Source: Paraburkholderia sp. IMGN_8
GTDB taxonomy: Bacteria > Pseudomonadota > Gammaproteobacteria > Burkholderiales > Burkholderiaceae
Direction: 5' to 3'
Length of the DNA: 64,000 bases
NCBI RefSeq assembly: GCF_038050405.1
Contig: NZ_CP150900.1
Span: 558,001-622,000, forward strand
Notes under the pieces: generated by a model
What the model was told of the DNA's origin: nothing
Seen by the model: the letters and a program-made list of their open reading frames with translations, nothing else
The model's database searches: none
Translations under genes and position numbers: made by a program
Shown: positions 50,239 through 60,998 of the stretch, one piece after another
Layout of the letters: each line of letters begins with the position of its first letter
Position numbering within the stretch: position 1 is the first letter of the stretch

Positions 50239-51585
50239 ATGTTAACCTGCATCGCCATGCTGGCCGATGACCTCATCTGTCTTGTCGAATCGCAGCCGCC
50301 TGTCGATCTGAACCGGCTGGGCGAGCATCTGCCTTACGACTGGATCGAGAACACGGTTCAAGCCACGGGCGTGGCCAGCATCCGTCGGCGACGTTTGCCC
50401 GCGCAGCAGGTCGTGTGGCTGGTCATCGCGCTGGCGCTGTACCGTCATCAATCGATCAGCGAGGTCGTGGACGAGCTTGATCTCGCCTTACCTGCACGCG
50501 ATGCGTCATTTGTCAGTAAAAGCGCGGTGACGCAGGCGCGGCAGCGCACCGGCGCCGCGCCGCTGGCGTGGCTGCTTCGCGAGTCGGCCAGCAACTGGGC
50601 CGCCCAGGATCAGGCGCAATATCAGTTCAAAGGCTTCTCGCTGTACGCCATGGACGGCACGACGTTGCGCACGGCCGACAGTGCGGCCAATCGAGATCAT
50701 TCCGGTGCGCCGGCGTGCGTACACGGGCGGGTGGGAAGTTATCCCCAGTTGCGCGCCGTGACGCTCACCGCCATTCCCACGCACCTGGTGCGCGACGTCG
50801 AGTTCGGCCCGTACGACATCAACGAGATGCCATCGGCTGGCAAGCTCATCCCACGTGTACCTGAGAACTCCATCACAGTGTTCGACAGAGGATTCCTGTC
50901 GGCGCAGATCCTGTGCAACCTGGTTGCAGGCGGCCAGAACCGGCATTTCATCATTCCCGCCAAATCCAATACGTGCTGGGACGTGGTGACAGGTCAACCC
51001 GGCGACCAGATGGTACGGATGCGCGTGTCGCCTCAGGCCCGCAGGAAATGCCCCGGGTTACCCGAGTTCTGGCAGGCGCGTGCGGTTCTGAGCGTCGATG
51101 CACGCGGGCGTCAACGCACCCTGCTGACCTCGCTGACCGACCGAAGACGCTTCAAACCGGCAGATATCGTTGCGTGCTACGAGCGTCGCTGGCAGATCGA
51201 GACCAGCTATCACGAGTTGAAGCAGTCCATGCTGGGCATGGAGCTGACCCTTCGCAGCCAGACCGTCGAAGGGGTCTACCAGGAAGTGTGGGGCACCCTG
51301 ATCGCCTACAACCTGATCCGACTGGAAATAGCAAAAGCCGCACTGGAAGCCCGGTGTGCGCCAGAAGCGTTGAGCTTCATCCGTGCATTCCACACCATCC
51401 AGTACGAAATGACATGGGCCGCCGCAACACGCTCGTACGGCAAGCTGCCCGCCTTGCTCACGCGTCTGCGCGAACGCCTCAAGCAACTTCCCAACGAAAA
51501 ACGGCCCGGGCGCTGTTGCGCTCGGGCCGTTAAATCCAGACCTTTCCGTTACACCGTTCGATACCTCAAAAGAGACCTTAACTGA
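50239..51585 (+). CDS. IS4-family transposase
   Basis: This 448-residue DDE transposase has Asp139 (YAMDGTTLRT), Asp216 (TVFDRGF) and Glu321. The last sits in the IS4 YREK signature: Tyr314, Arg317, Glu321 and Lys328 at the exact Y-2-R-3-E-6-K spacing. SPQARRKCPGLP and LLTSLTDRRRF also match IS4-type proteins. It should cut and paste the element. It ends nine bases before the right end, with its stop next to the terminal repeat. No frameshift or internal stop is present. Confidence 0.95.
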   Translation: MLTCIAMLADDLICLVESQPPVDLNRLGEHLPYDWIENTVQATGVASIRRRRLPAQQVVWLVIALALYRHQSISEVVDELDLALPARDASFVSKSAVTQARQRTGAAPLAWLLRESASNWAAQDQAQYQFKGFSLYAMDGTTLRTADSAANRDHSGAPACVHGRVGSYPQLRAVTLTAIPTHLVRDVEFGPYDINEMPSAGKLIPRVPENSITVFDRGFLSAQILCNLVAGGQNRHFIIPAKSNTCWDVVTGQPGDQMVRMRVSPQARRKCPGLPEFWQARAVLSVDARGRQRTLLTSLTDRRRFKPADIVACYERRWQIETSYHELKQSMLGMELTLRSQTVEGVYQEVWGTLIAYNLIRLEIAKAALEARCAPEALSFIRAFHTIQYEMTWAAATRSYGKLPALLTRLRERLKQLPNEKRPGRCCARAVKSRPFRYTVRYLKRDLN

Positions 51586-51594
51586 ACGGCATTA
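51577..51594 (-). repeat. IS right terminal inverted repeat
   Basis: This is the reverse complement of the left end, 18 of 18 bases. Confidence 0.93.
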
Positions 51595-51606
51595 GGGCGT
51601 TGGCCC
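51595..51606 (+). repeat. 12-bp target-site duplication, right copy
   Basis: GGGCGTTGGCCC follows the element and continues into CGTTTTTT, the T tract of the interrupted erpA terminator. Confidence 0.88.
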
Positions 51607-51638
51607 CGTTTTTTATTGCCTGAACCAGAAGCGCGCGG

Positions 51639-52769
51639 TCAACGCGGATAAATCGCCCCCAGCACGCGCTCGGCGGCGGCGCCGGTGACGGCCGGCAAAT
51701 TGCCCGGCAGGCGCGCCACGCAACGCATCGCCAGCCACGCGAACGCCAGAGGCTCAACCTGGCTTGGCGGCACGCCGAGGGCGTCGGTGGTCAGCACCGG
51801 CACGCCGCTCACGCCGCTTTCCTCCAGCGCTGCCTGCAGCGCCTTCATCAGTTCCGGGTTGCGCGCGCCGCCGCCACAAACATAAACCGCCCTGGCATCC
51901 GACGCATGCCGCTCGATCTCGCGCGCGACTGTCACCGCGGTCAGCGCGACCAGCGTTGCTTGCACGTCGGCGGGAGAAAGCGTGGCGAACGGCTGGAGCT
52001 TAGCGTCGAGCCATTCGGGATTGAACAGGTCGCGGCCGGTGCTTTTCGGCGGTTGTTGCGCGAAAAAGGGTTCGTCGAGCAATGCGCAAAGCAGCATGCG
52101 ATCGACTTGACCGCTCGCCGCGAAATGGCCGTTTTCGTCGAACGGTTTGCCAAGATGGCGCTGCGCCCACTCGTCCAGCAGCGCGTTGGCCGGACCGCAG
52201 TCGAAGCCGCGTACGCTGCCCGTCGCGTTCAGGATCGTGATGTTGCTGATGCCGCCAAGATTGCAGACCACCCGCGTTTCGTTTTTTGCGCCAAATACCG
52301 TGGCGTGAAACGCCGGTACGAGCGGCGCGCCCTGACCGCCGGCTGCGACATCGCGACTGCGGAAGTCGGCGACCACGTCGATGTGCGTCATTTCCGCGAG
52401 CAGCGCCGGGTTGTTGATTTGCCGCGTATAGCCTTTCTCCGGCCGATGCCGCACCGTCTGGCCATGCACGCCGATCGCGCGGACCTCGGCGGCGGACAAT
52501 CTGCCGCTGCGCAGCAGTTCGTGGCAGCACACCGTATAGCGGGTGGCGAGCGCATTGGCCGCCAGCGCCTCGCGTTCAATCTCGTTGTCGCCCGGCTGTT
52601 GCAGCGCGAACAGCGCCTCGCGCAAGCCTGCCGCGAAGCCGACGAACGCCTCGGCCCGTACAACCGGCGGTTTCCCTTTGGCAAATTCGACGGCCACGCC
52701 GTCCACGCCGTCCATGCTCGTGCCGGACATCAGTCCGAAGTAGACGCCGTCTGCGGGGTCTTGCGCCAC
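51639..52769 (-). CDS. anmK: anhydro-N-acetylmuramic acid kinase
   Basis: This 376-residue ASKHA-fold kinase has [18 protein letters not shown] at the N-terminus, [35 protein letters not shown] and the adenine loop [12 protein letters not shown]. It converts anhydro-MurNAc to MurNAc 6-phosphate in cell-wall recycling. It starts with GTG at 52769, which has GAGAGGAG about eight bases upstream; a longer frame to 52838 adds no conserved sequence. The insertion sequence lies 45 bases beyond its stop. Confidence 0.95.
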   Translation of the reverse strand: MAQDPADGVYFGLMSGTSMDGVDGVAVEFAKGKPPVVRAEAFVGFAAGLREALFALQQPGDNEIEREALAANALATRYTVCCHELLRSGRLSAAEVRAIGVHGQTVRHRPEKGYTRQINNPALLAEMTHIDVVADFRSRDVAAGGQGAPLVPAFHATVFGAKNETRVVCNLGGISNITILNATGSVRGFDCGPANALLDEWAQRHLGKPFDENGHFAASGQVDRMLLCALLDEPFFAQQPPKSTGRDLFNPEWLDAKLQPFATLSPADVQATLVALTAVTVAREIERHASDARAVYVCGGGARNPELMKALQAALEESGVSGVPVLTTDALGVPPSQVEPLAFAWLAMRCVARLPGNLPAVTGAAAERVLGAIYPR

Positions 52770-52985
52770 GTTGCTGCTCCTCTCGATGGTTCGTTGCGAC
52801 CGTTTTAGCAGATTATCAGCGCAAGCGAGGCGGAACATAAAGCTTTGCGACGCCGGCCCTGCGCCTGATTTGCGCTTGAATCAGCGGAAATCGGCCGGCG
52901 CAGGGTGCGTTGTGGCTGAGTCAGTGGGTGCGGCGGCGCGCATCTATGGGACAATCTCCTTTTTTCGCGACTTCACGTTTCCAGC

Positions 52986-54230
52986 ATGAGCACCGAGTCC
53001 ATCAAGCCCAGCCCCGCCTTCCCGATCACCGACGAAGTCCGTCACGCGCTCGCCGTCACCAAACGCGGTGTCGACGAACTGCTGATCGAAGACGAATTCG
53101 CGCAAAAACTCGCGAAGAGCCAAGCGACCGGCACGCCGCTGCGCATCAAGCTGGGCCTCGATCCGACCGCGCCGGATATCCACATCGGCCACACGGTCGT
53201 GCTGAACAAAATGCGTCAGTTGCAGGACCTCGGCCACACCGTGATTTTCCTGATCGGCGATTTCACCTCGCTGATCGGCGATCCGTCGGGCCGTAACGCC
53301 ACGCGCCCGCCGCTCACGCGCGAGCAGATCGAATCGAACGCAAAGACCTATTTCGAGCAGGCCGCGCTGGTGCTCGACCGCGACAGGACGGAAATCCGCT
53401 ACAACAGCGAATGGTCCATGCCGCTCGGCGCCGACGGCATGATCAAGCTCGCGTCGCGCTACACGGTGGCGCGCATTCTTGAGCGCGAAGATTTCACCAA
53501 GCGTTTCCAGGGCGGCGTGCCGATCTCGATCCACGAGTTCCTGTACCCGCTGATGCAAGGCTACGACTCTGTCGCGCTAAATGCCGACCTCGAGCTCGGG
53601 GGCACGGACCAGAAGTTCAACCTGCTGGTGGGCCGTGAACTGCAGAAGCAATACGGCCAGGAACAGCAGTGCATCTTGACGATGCCGCTGCTCGAAGGGC
53701 TCGACGGCGTCGAAAAAATGTCGAAGTCGAAGAACAACTACATTGGCATCAGCGAAAAACCGAACGACATGTTCGGCAAGCTGATGAGCATTTCCGACGT
53801 GCTGATGTGGCGTTACTTCGAACTGCTGTCGTTCCGCCCGATGGAAGAGATCGCCGGCTTCAAGCGTGAGATCGAAGCGGGTCGCAATCCGCGCGATTTC
53901 AAGGTGATGCTCGGCCAGGAAATCGTCGCGCGCTTCCACTCGCAAGCCGATGCCGAGCGTGCGCTCGAAGACTTCAACCACCGCGCGAAGGGCGGCGTGC
54001 CGGACGATATTCCCGCCGTGACGCTCGCGGGCGCGCCGCTCGCGATCGGCCAGTTGCTCAAGCAGGCCAACCTCGTGCCGTCGACCAGCGAAGCGCTGCG
54101 CAACATCGAGCAGGGCGGCGTGAAGATCGACGGCGCGACCGTGTCCGACAAGGGCCTCAAGGTCGAAGCCGGCGAGTTCATCGTGCAGGTCGGCAAGCGC
54201 CGTTTTGCGCGCGTCACGCTGACGGCTTGA
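52986..54230 (+). CDS. tyrS: tyrosyl-tRNA synthetase
   Basis: This 414-residue class I synthetase of the TyrZ type has HIGH at 66-69 and KMSKS at 244-248. The tyrosine site shows [14 protein letters not shown], and the C-terminal S4 domain is [19 protein letters not shown]. It charges tRNA-Tyr. It is divergent from anmK and is followed by dtd 37 bases later. Confidence 0.97.
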   Translation: MSTESIKPSPAFPITDEVRHALAVTKRGVDELLIEDEFAQKLAKSQATGTPLRIKLGLDPTAPDIHIGHTVVLNKMRQLQDLGHTVIFLIGDFTSLIGDPSGRNATRPPLTREQIESNAKTYFEQAALVLDRDRTEIRYNSEWSMPLGADGMIKLASRYTVARILEREDFTKRFQGGVPISIHEFLYPLMQGYDSVALNADLELGGTDQKFNLLVGRELQKQYGQEQQCILTMPLLEGLDGVEKMSKSKNNYIGISEKPNDMFGKLMSISDVLMWRYFELLSFRPMEEIAGFKREIEAGRNPRDFKVMLGQEIVARFHSQADAERALEDFNHRAKGGVPDDIPAVTLAGAPLAIGQLLKQANLVPSTSEALRNIEQGGVKIDGATVSDKGLKVEAGEFIVQVGKRRFARVTLTA

Positions 54231-54267
54231 TGCCCGCGTTTTTGCCGATGCATCCGGAGTCGAGCCG

Positions 54268-54726
54268 TTGATCGCGCTGATCCAACGCGTGCGGCGCGCG
54301 GAAGTGCGCGTCGGCGAACGTGTGACCGGCGCGATCGATGCGGGCCTGCTCGCGCTCGTGTGCGCCGAACGCGGCGACACCGACGCGGTAGCCGACCGGC
54401 TGCTGGCGAAGGTGCTCGGCTACCGCGTATTCAGCGACGCGGCCGGCAAGATGAATCTGTCCGTACAGAATCTCGATGGCGCCGGGCGCGCAGGCGGTCT
54501 GCTGCTCGTTTCGCAGTTCACGTTGGCCGCGGACACCAACAGCGGCCTGCGCCCGAGCTTCACGCCGGCGGCGCCGCCTGACGAAGGCAAGCGTCTGTTC
54601 GATTACTTCGTATCGTCCGCACGTGCGAAGCATCCGATCGTCGAGACCGGTGAATTCGGCGCCGATATGCAAGTGTCGCTCGTCAACGACGGACCGGTCA
54701 CGTTCTGGTTGCAGACACACGCCTGA
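54268..54726 (+). CDS. dtd: D-aminoacyl-tRNA deacylase
   Basis: This 152-residue protein begins [17 protein letters not shown] and has the active-site motifs [20 protein letters not shown] and NDGPVTFWL (the Gly-cisPro motif). It removes D-amino acids, and glycine from tRNA-Ala. The start is a TTG at 54268, preceded by GGAG ten bases upstream. It lies between tyrS and a phosphatase gene, and the tyrS neighbourhood suits its tRNA role. Confidence 0.95.
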   Translation: MIALIQRVRRAEVRVGERVTGAIDAGLLALVCAERGDTDAVADRLLAKVLGYRVFSDAAGKMNLSVQNLDGAGRAGGLLLVSQFTLAADTNSGLRPSFTPAAPPDEGKRLFDYFVSSARAKHPIVETGEFGADMQVSLVNDGPVTFWLQTHA

Positions 54727-54832
54727 ACTGCCGCTGACGCTTCTCGCCCAACGGCGCGCATCAACTTCACCTACCGCTTTTTGCGACAATAGCGGCTCGG
54801 CATAACCGGCTACTGGCGCCCACGCTCATCCC

Positions 54833-55504
54833 ATGACCACGCAGATTCTGTTTATCCGGCACGGCGAGACCGACTGGAACCGCATCAAGCGCATTCAAGG
54901 GCACATCGACATTCCGCTCGCGACAACCGGCCTGGCACAAGCGCAACGGCTCGCGCGCCGCATCGCGGACGATGCAAAGCAGGGCGCGCGGCTCGATGCG
55001 ATCTATTCGAGCGATTTGCAACGCGCACAGCAAACGGCGCAACCGATCGCGGATGCGCTCGGCTTGCCGCTGCAACTGCGCGAAGGCCTGCGTGAGCGTT
55101 CGTATGGTGCGTTCCAAGGGCATGACAGCGACGAGATCGCCGCCCGTTTTCCCGACGAGTATGCGCACTGGCAAACCCGTGATCCGGGTTTCGCGCCGCC
55201 GGACGGCGAATCACAACGCGCGTTTTACCATCGCGTGCTGCACGCGATCGAGCCGGTCGTTGCCGCGCATCCGGGCGGCCGGATCGCGTGTGTCGCGCAT
55301 GGCGGCGTGCTGGATTGTGTGCGCCGGTTTGCTAGCGCTTTGCCGCTCGACGCGCCGCGCAATTACGCGTTGCTGAACACAAGCGTCAACGTGGTGGATT
55401 TCGATGCTGGAAAGGCAACGATCGTTTCGTGGGCAGACGTCGCGCATCTCGATGCAGCCAGCGAGGACGACAGCTTCAGGAAAGTGCAGGAGCCGGGGCG
55501 TTAA
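54833..55504 (+). CDS. gpmB: histidine-phosphatase superfamily protein (GpmB-like)
   Basis: This 223-residue protein has the phosphohistidine motif FIRHGETDWN with His10. It also has SDLQRAQQTAQPIA, GLRERSYGAFQG and a second His in VAHGGVLDCV. It resembles GpmB/cofactor-dependent phosphoglycerate mutase-like phosphatases. Members range from mutases to general phosphatases, so the substrate is uncertain. It is convergent with ruvB. Confidence 0.85.
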   Translation: MTTQILFIRHGETDWNRIKRIQGHIDIPLATTGLAQAQRLARRIADDAKQGARLDAIYSSDLQRAQQTAQPIADALGLPLQLREGLRERSYGAFQGHDSDEIAARFPDEYAHWQTRDPGFAPPDGESQRAFYHRVLHAIEPVVAAHPGGRIACVAHGGVLDCVRRFASALPLDAPRNYALLNTSVNVVDFDAGKATIVSWADVAHLDAASEDDSFRKVQEPGR

Positions 55505-55677
55505 TCTGTACGAGTCGGTTGGCGCGGGTCAGTTCGATTTTCGCGCGGCGGCAACGCGCCGGCCGCGAGCTTCGAGCGGATCCTTGCAGCGAGCAATTGC
55601 GCGAGACCGCCGCGAGAGGTGGGCTGCCTGGCTTGATCGGAAATCGCTAGATCGGCCTCACGCGAGGGATAACCGGC

Positions 55678-56742
55678 TCAGGACGCGGCCGAATCCCACA
55701 GTCCGGGCACAGGGCTCGAAGCATCAGGCGCTGCGAGACCGAAATGGCGATACGTCAGCAACGTGGCAACCCGGCCGCGCGGCGTGCGCTGCAAGAAGCC
55801 TTGCTGGATCAGATACGGTTCGAGCACGTCTTCGATCGTGTCGCGCTCTTCGCCGATCGCTGCCGCCAGATTGTCGACGCCGACCGGGCCGCCGTCGAAC
55901 TTGTGCAGGATCGCTTCGAGCAGCTTGCGGTCCATCAGGTCAAAGCCGACCGCGTCGACGTCGAGCATTCTTAGCGCAGCGTCAGCGACCTGCGCGGTGA
56001 TGTTGCCGTCGGCTTTCACTTCGGCGAAATCGCGCACGCGGCGCAGCAGCCGGTTCGCGATCCGCGGCGTGCCGCGTGCGCGCCTGGCGATTTCAAACGC
56101 GCCGTCAGGATGGATCTGCGCATGCAGCAGCGACGCCGAACGCGTGACGATACGCGCCAGTTCCTCGGCGTTATAAAACTCGAGCCGCGCGACGATGCCG
56201 AAACGGTCGCGCAGCGGATTGGTCAGCATGCCCGCGCGGGTGGTCGCGCCGACCAGCGTGAACGGCTGCAGATCCAGCTTCACGCTGCGCGCGGCCGGCC
56301 CTTCGCCGATCATGATGTCGATCTGATAATCCTCCAACGCCGGGTACAGAATTTCCTCGACGACCGGCGAAAGCCGGTGGATTTCGTCGATGAATAAAAC
56401 GTCGTTGGCTTCGAGATTGGTGAGCAGTGCGGCGAGGTCGCCTGCGCGCTCAAGCACCGGGCCGGACGTTTGCCGCAGATTGACGCCCATTTCCCGCGCA
56501 ATGATGTGCGCGAGCGTGGTCTTGCCGAGACCCGGCGGGCCGAACAGCAAGACGTGGTCGAGCGATTCGGAACGGCGTTTGGCAGCCTCGATGAAAATTT
56601 CCAGCTGACCGCGCACTTTTTCCTGCCCGACATATTCTTCGAGCTGGCGCGGGCGCAACGCGCGCTCGAACGCTTCTTCGTTCGGCGAGACGGGCGTGGC
56701 CGCGATGATGCGCTCGGCGGCGAGTTTGTCGGTTTCGATCAT
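55678..56742 (-). CDS. ruvB: Holliday-junction branch-migration helicase RuvB
   Basis: This 354-residue AAA+ ATPase has Walker [10 protein letters not shown] and Walker B LFIDEIHR, followed by the sensor region GATTRAGML and a winged-helix C-terminus ([23 protein letters not shown]). It drives branch migration with RuvA during recombinational repair. It lies 160 bases downstream of ruvA on the same strand. Confidence 0.98.
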   Translation of the reverse strand: MIETDKLAAERIIAATPVSPNEEAFERALRPRQLEEYVGQEKVRGQLEIFIEAAKRRSESLDHVLLFGPPGLGKTTLAHIIAREMGVNLRQTSGPVLERAGDLAALLTNLEANDVLFIDEIHRLSPVVEEILYPALEDYQIDIMIGEGPAARSVKLDLQPFTLVGATTRAGMLTNPLRDRFGIVARLEFYNAEELARIVTRSASLLHAQIHPDGAFEIARRARGTPRIANRLLRRVRDFAEVKADGNITAQVADAALRMLDVDAVGFDLMDRKLLEAILHKFDGGPVGVDNLAAAIGEERDTIEDVLEPYLIQQGFLQRTPRGRVATLLTYRHFGLAAPDASSPVPGLWDSAAS

Positions 56743-56902
56743 GCGGCCATTGTACCGCGCGCGCCCCGAAGGAAGCCCCCTTGGAGGGCCGCCCGTTGCA
56801 GAACCCGGCCGAATGGCCAGGGTGAGCGGCGAAGGGCCGTATGCGAAGCTTTACCCATCGGCTGGGGGGGCTAACCGCCGAGGCTCGAGGTTCAGCCTTC
56901 GT

Positions 56903-57484
56903 TCAGCCCTTGGATAGCGCCTTCAACGCGAGTTTGATGCCCTCGGAAACGCCAGTGCCGGCCGGCACGTTCTTGATGGCCGCCAACGCTTCTTTTTCGG
57001 AGTAACCCAATGCGATCAGTGCGTTCAGGATATCGGAGGCATGGTCGGATGCCGACGCCGCGCCCGCCATCGCGCCGAGGTCGGCGCCGATCTTGCCCTT
57101 CAGTTCGAGGAGCAGCCGCTCCGCCGTCTTCTTGCCGATGCCCGGCACGCGCGTCAGACGCGCCGCGTCCTGCATCGTGACGGTCTGCGCCAGTTCGTGC
57201 ACGCTCATGCCCGACAGCACCGCGAGCGCCATGCGCGCGCCGATGCCGGTGATCTTCAGCAGTTCGCGGAAGGTCGAGCGCTCCTCGGCGGTGCCGAAAC
57301 CGTACAGCAGATGCGCGTCTTCGCGCACGATCATTTGCGTGAGCAGCACGACGCGTTCGCCGTTCGACGGCAGGTTGTAGAACGTGCTCATCGGCACATC
57401 GACTTCGTAGCCGACGCCGTTGCAGTCGACGAGCAGATGCGGCGGGTTTTTTTCCAGCAGAACGCCGGCAATGCGACCGATCAT
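56903..57484 (-). CDS. ruvA: Holliday-junction DNA-binding protein RuvA
   Basis: This 193-residue protein begins [28 protein letters not shown]. Two helix-hairpin-helix motifs are visible, [19 protein letters not shown] and [20 protein letters not shown]. The C-terminal domain III ([19 protein letters not shown]) contacts RuvB. The ATG at 57484 is the family start; upstream residues in the frame are not conserved. Confidence 0.97.
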   Translation of the reverse strand: MIGRIAGVLLEKNPPHLLVDCNGVGYEVDVPMSTFYNLPSNGERVVLLTQMIVREDAHLLYGFGTAEERSTFRELLKITGIGARMALAVLSGMSVHELAQTVTMQDAARLTRVPGIGKKTAERLLLELKGKIGADLGAMAGAASASDHASDILNALIALGYSEKEALAAIKNVPAGTGVSEGIKLALKALSKG

Positions 57485-57624
57485 GGCGGATTCAATCTTG
57501 AGAGAAAGGGCGAGTGTAGCGCAGCGGGTGCGCCGCAGGCGCGGCGGCACGCTGCAAAAGCACGGCGAGAAATAATGACGGCGAATCGGGCCAGCGACGC
57601 GTGGTGTGTTATGCGCAATCGCGG

Positions 57625-57653
57625 TTGACCGGCGCGAGGCGGCCCCCTAGACT
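57625..57653 (+). promoter_or_regulatory. sigma-70 type promoter of the LysE gene
   Basis: TTGACC and TAGACT are separated by exactly 17 bases, about 50 bases before the ATG at 57703. Confidence 0.6.
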
Positions 57654-57702
57654 GAGATCCCTTTTGGCGGGTTCTCGCCCCAACGAACCAAAAGGAGCTT
57701 CC

Positions 57703-58335
57703 ATGCTGAGCCTCACCACGCTCGCGCTGTTTGCCGGCGCGTGTCTCGCGTTGACCGCCACGCCCGGCCCCGACATGTTGCTGATCGCTTCACGCAGCGT
57801 GAGTCAGGGACGTCCTGCGGGTTTTGCATCGTTGGCGGGCATTCTGGCCGGCACCTACTGTCACGCGCTGGCCGCCGCGTTCGGTCTGTCGCAGCTGTTT
57901 CTGGCGGTGCCGCTGGCTTATGACGTGGTGCGGTTCGCCGGCGCCGCGTATCTGCTGTATCTCGCATGGAAAACGTTCCGCACGCAAGGCACCGCGCTGT
58001 CGCCGGATGCGTCGATGAGCCGTTATCCGGTCGGTCGTATTTTCCGGCAAGGTCTCTTCACCAATCTGCTGAATCCGAAAGTCGCGTTGTTCGTGCTCGC
58101 ACTGTTTCCGCAATTCGTGCGGCCCGAGGCTGGCTCGGTGGCGTTGCAGATCATGGTTCTGGCAACCGTGTTGAATGTGATCGGTTTCTGCGTGAACGGG
58201 GCGGTGATTCTGATGGCGAGCAAATTGAGCCGCAAGCTGTCGGCGGGGCGCCGGCCGTCGCGGGTGCCGCAATATCTGCTGGGGACCGTGTTTGCCGGGC
58301 TTGCCTGCCGGTTGGCGCTGGCGAGCCGGAGCTGA
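57703..58335 (+). CDS. LysE-family amino-acid exporter
   Basis: This 210-residue inner-membrane protein has about six hydrophobic helices and the family opening ALTATPGPDMLLIASRSVSQGRPAGFASLAGILAG, plus GLFTNLLNPKVALFVLALFPQFV. LysE/RhtB transporters export amino acids such as lysine, threonine or homoserine. The specific cargo is not known. AAAGGAG precedes the ATG. It is inserted in opposite orientation between ruvC and ruvA. Confidence 0.9.
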   Translation: MLSLTTLALFAGACLALTATPGPDMLLIASRSVSQGRPAGFASLAGILAGTYCHALAAAFGLSQLFLAVPLAYDVVRFAGAAYLLYLAWKTFRTQGTALSPDASMSRYPVGRIFRQGLFTNLLNPKVALFVLALFPQFVRPEAGSVALQIMVLATVLNVIGFCVNGAVILMASKLSRKLSAGRRPSRVPQYLLGTVFAGLACRLALASRS

Positions 58336-58347
58336 GCGCGACTTCGA

Positions 58348-58890
58348 CTATCCCACCAGGCGCCCGCGCCGCACCCGCAAACCCTTCTTCGCCAGCGACG
58401 GCGCAATGCCGCCCAGCGTGCTGAGCGTGCTGCCGCCATGCGCATGGCAGATCGCCATGCCGAGCGCGTCGGCGGCGTCGGTGCTGGGCACGCCGGAGAG
58501 GTTCAGCAAGCGCACCACCATCTGCTGCATCTGCTCCTTGGTCGCGCGGCCATAGCCAACCACCGCCTGCTTCAATTGCAGGGCCGTATATTCGGCGACC
58601 GGCACACCGCCCGCCACTAGCCCGCAGATCGCGGCGCCGCGCGCCTGACCGAGCAGCAAAGTGGATTGCGGGTTGACGTTGACGAACACCTTTTCGATCG
58701 CCGACTGATCGGGCGAATGCTGACGGATCAACGTCGAAATGCCCTCGAAAATGGTGCCGAGGCGCGACGGCAGGTCGGCGTCGGCGGTCTTGATGACGCC
58801 GCTCGCGACGTAGCTGAGCGTGTGTCCGCTTTGATCGATCACACCAAAGCCGGTCACGCGCAAGCCGGGGTCGATGCCGAGAATTCTCAT
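58348..58890 (-). CDS. ruvC: Holliday-junction resolvase RuvC
   Basis: This 180-residue RNase H-fold endonuclease has Asp7 (ILGIDPGL), Glu66 (AIEKVFVN) and the C-terminal acidic pair in [14 protein letters not shown]. It cuts Holliday junctions symmetrically with RuvAB. The ATG at 58890 is the family start. Its stop is 13 bases from the convergent LysE gene stop. Confidence 0.97.
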   Translation of the reverse strand: MRILGIDPGLRVTGFGVIDQSGHTLSYVASGVIKTADADLPSRLGTIFEGISTLIRQHSPDQSAIEKVFVNVNPQSTLLLGQARGAAICGLVAGGVPVAEYTALQLKQAVVGYGRATKEQMQQMVVRLLNLSGVPSTDAADALGMAICHAHGGSTLSTLGGIAPSLAKKGLRVRRGRLVG

Positions 58891-59050
58891 GAGGTGCCGC
58901 ACGTGCGGTAAGGACGAAGTGCTTGCGATACTACAACGAACCCGGCGCATGGCGGCCGGTGTGCTGTGATGTAGCCGGAATAACGGCCGCCGGATGTGCT
59001 GAAAGGGGGTAATCGCACATGGAGCGCCGCCGGAATCTCAGGGGCAAAGG

Positions 59051-59082
59051 AAAACGGCCCGGCAGAAAACTCCGCCGGGCCG
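59051..59082 (-). terminator. hairpin after purH, read leftward
   Basis: On the minus strand CGGCCCGGC and GCCGGGCCG form nine-base arms and TTTT follows. It lies between purH and ruvC. Confidence 0.7.
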
Positions 59083-59152
59083 CCTCGCTCAAACTAGGCC
59101 AGCGACCGTCGCTTCACCAGGAAGCCGGCACCGTCTGCCAAGCCTTCATCCA

Positions 59153-60718
59153 TCAATGCCGGAAGTGACGCACGCCGGTCACCACCATCGCGATATTGTG
59201 CTCGTCAGCCGCGGCGATCACTTCGTCGTCGCGCATCGAGCCGCCCGGCTGGATCACGCAGGTTGCGCCCGCTGCCACCACCACGTCGAGGCCGTCGCGG
59301 AACGGGAAGAATGCATCCGACGCCACTGCCGAACCGGTCAGCGTCAAACCTGCGTTCTGCGCCTTGATGCTGGCGATGCGCGCCGAGTCCACGCGGCTCA
59401 TCTGACCTGCACCGACGCCGAGCGTCATGCCATTGCCGCAGAACACGATCGCGTTCGACTTCACGTACTTCGCAACACGCCATGCGAACAGCAGATCGTC
59501 CATTTCCTTCGGCGTCGGGTGACGCTTCGTGACGACGCGCAATTCGCGCGGTTGCACGTTCTTCGAATCGAGCGATTGCACCAGCAGACCGCCGCCGACG
59601 CGCTTCAGATCGAACGCGTTATGGCCCTCGCCCAAGGCGATTTCCAGCAAACGCACGTTCTGCTTGGCCGCGAACACCTGGCGAGCCGCCGCACTGAACG
59701 AAGGGGCGGTCAGCACTTCGACGAACTGCTTGACCACCGCTTGGGCCGCCGCTTCGTCGACTTCGCGGTTGAACGCGATGATGCCGCCGAACGCCGAGGT
59801 CGGGTCGGTCTGGAACGCCTTCGAATACGCTTCGTTCGCGTCCGCGCCCACTGCCACGCCGCACGGATTCGCGTGTTTGACGATCACGCAGGCCGGCACA
59901 TCGAAGGTCTTCACGCATTCCCACGCCGCATCGGAATCGGCGATGTTGTTGTACGACAGTTCCTTGCCTTGCAACTGGTTGTAGTTCGCCAGTGCGCCGG
60001 CCGGCACCGACAGGTCGCGATAGAACGCAGCGCTCTGGTGCGGGTTCTCGCCGTAGCGCAGATCCTGCACCTTGTCGAAAGCCAGGTTGAAGGTGGCTGG
60101 GTAAGTGTTGCGCGACGAGTGTTGCAGTTCGTCGGTCAGGCTCGTCAGGTAGTTCGTGATCGCGCCGTCGTACTGCGCGGTGTGCGCGAACACCTTGGTC
60201 GCCAGACGGAAGTTGGTCTTGTACGCAACCGTGTTGCCGTTCGCGCGCATTTCGTCGAGCACCGTCGCGTAATCGGCCGGATCGACCACCACCGTCACGT
60301 CGCGATGATTCTTCGCCGCCGAACGCAACATGGTCGGGCCGCCGATATCGATGTTCTCGATCGCGTCTTCGAGCGAGCACTCTTCCTTCGATACGGTCTG
60401 CACGAACGGGTACAGATTCACGACCAGCAGGTCGATCGTCGGGATGTCGTGCTTTTCAAGCGCCGCCATGTGTTCCGGCAGATCGCGGCGCGCGAGAATC
60501 CCGCCATGCACCTTCGGATGCAGCGTTTTCACGCGCCCGTCCAGCATTTCCGGGAAGCCCGTGTAATCGGCGACTTCGGTGACGGAGAGGCCCGCGTCCG
60601 CGAGCAGTTTCGCGGTGCCGCCGGTCGACAGGATCTTGACGCCGAGGTCCGACAGCGACTTGGCGAAGTCGACGATGCCGGACTTGTCGGAAACGGAGAT
60701 GAGCGCTTGCTTGATCAT
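59153..60718 (-). CDS. purH: bifunctional AICAR formyltransferase/IMP cyclohydrolase
   Basis: This 521-residue protein's N-terminal MGS-like cyclohydrolase domain begins [22 protein letters not shown] and has [21 protein letters not shown]. The formyltransferase domain includes [13 protein letters not shown] and [13 protein letters not shown]. It carries out the last two steps of IMP synthesis. It follows fis by 46 bases on the same strand, so the fis operon may extend into it. Confidence 0.98.
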   Translation of the reverse strand: MIKQALISVSDKSGIVDFAKSLSDLGVKILSTGGTAKLLADAGLSVTEVADYTGFPEMLDGRVKTLHPKVHGGILARRDLPEHMAALEKHDIPTIDLLVVNLYPFVQTVSKEECSLEDAIENIDIGGPTMLRSAAKNHRDVTVVVDPADYATVLDEMRANGNTVAYKTNFRLATKVFAHTAQYDGAITNYLTSLTDELQHSSRNTYPATFNLAFDKVQDLRYGENPHQSAAFYRDLSVPAGALANYNQLQGKELSYNNIADSDAAWECVKTFDVPACVIVKHANPCGVAVGADANEAYSKAFQTDPTSAFGGIIAFNREVDEAAAQAVVKQFVEVLTAPSFSAAARQVFAAKQNVRLLEIALGEGHNAFDLKRVGGGLLVQSLDSKNVQPRELRVVTKRHPTPKEMDDLLFAWRVAKYVKSNAIVFCGNGMTLGVGAGQMSRVDSARIASIKAQNAGLTLTGSAVASDAFFPFRDGLDVVVAAGATCVIQPGGSMRDDEVIAAADEHNIAMVVTGVRHFRH

Positions 60719-60764
60719 GATGAAGACGAAAAGCCGAAGGGAAACGTGGCGGGGCGCCGGGAAA

Positions 60765-60998
60765 CTACAACAAACCGTGCTGTTGCAGCTTCTTGCGCAG
60801 CGTATTGCGGTTGATGCCGAGATACTCGGCGGCCAGCGACTGATTACCGCCGGCCTGCTCGAGCACCACCTCGAGCAACGGTTTTTCTACGCACGAAATA
60901 ACCATGTCGTAGACGTCGTGCGGATTGGAGCCGTCGAGGTCCTGGAAATACATTCCCAGGCTGTCGCGGACAGATTGTTCGATATTGTTCTTGCTCAT
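60765..60998 (-). CDS. fis: Fis-family DNA-binding protein
   Basis: This 77-residue protein has a C-terminal helix-turn-helix ([37 protein letters not shown]) like E. coli Fis. Fis bends DNA and activates rRNA and recombination sites. It is shorter at the N-terminus than the enterobacterial 98-residue protein. Its ATG overlaps the dusB stop by four bases, keeping the dusB-fis operon known from enterobacteria. Confidence 0.95.
   Translation of the reverse strand: MSKNNIEQSVRDSLGMYFQDLDGSNPHDVYDMVISCVEKPLLEVVLEQAGGNQSLAAEYLGINRNTLRKKLQQHGLL

Larger units (their letters stand above)
50164..51594 (+). mobile_element. complete IS4-family insertion sequence, IS4 subgroup
   Basis: The 1431-bp element has perfect 18-bp terminal inverted repeats (TAATGCCGTTCAGTTAAG), flanked by 12-bp direct repeats. 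It encodes one transposase spanning most of its length. E. coli IS4 has about the same length, nearly the same ends and 11-13 bp duplications. The ends and the reading frame look intact, so the copy is probably recent and functional. It sits between erpA and anmK. Confidence 0.95.
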
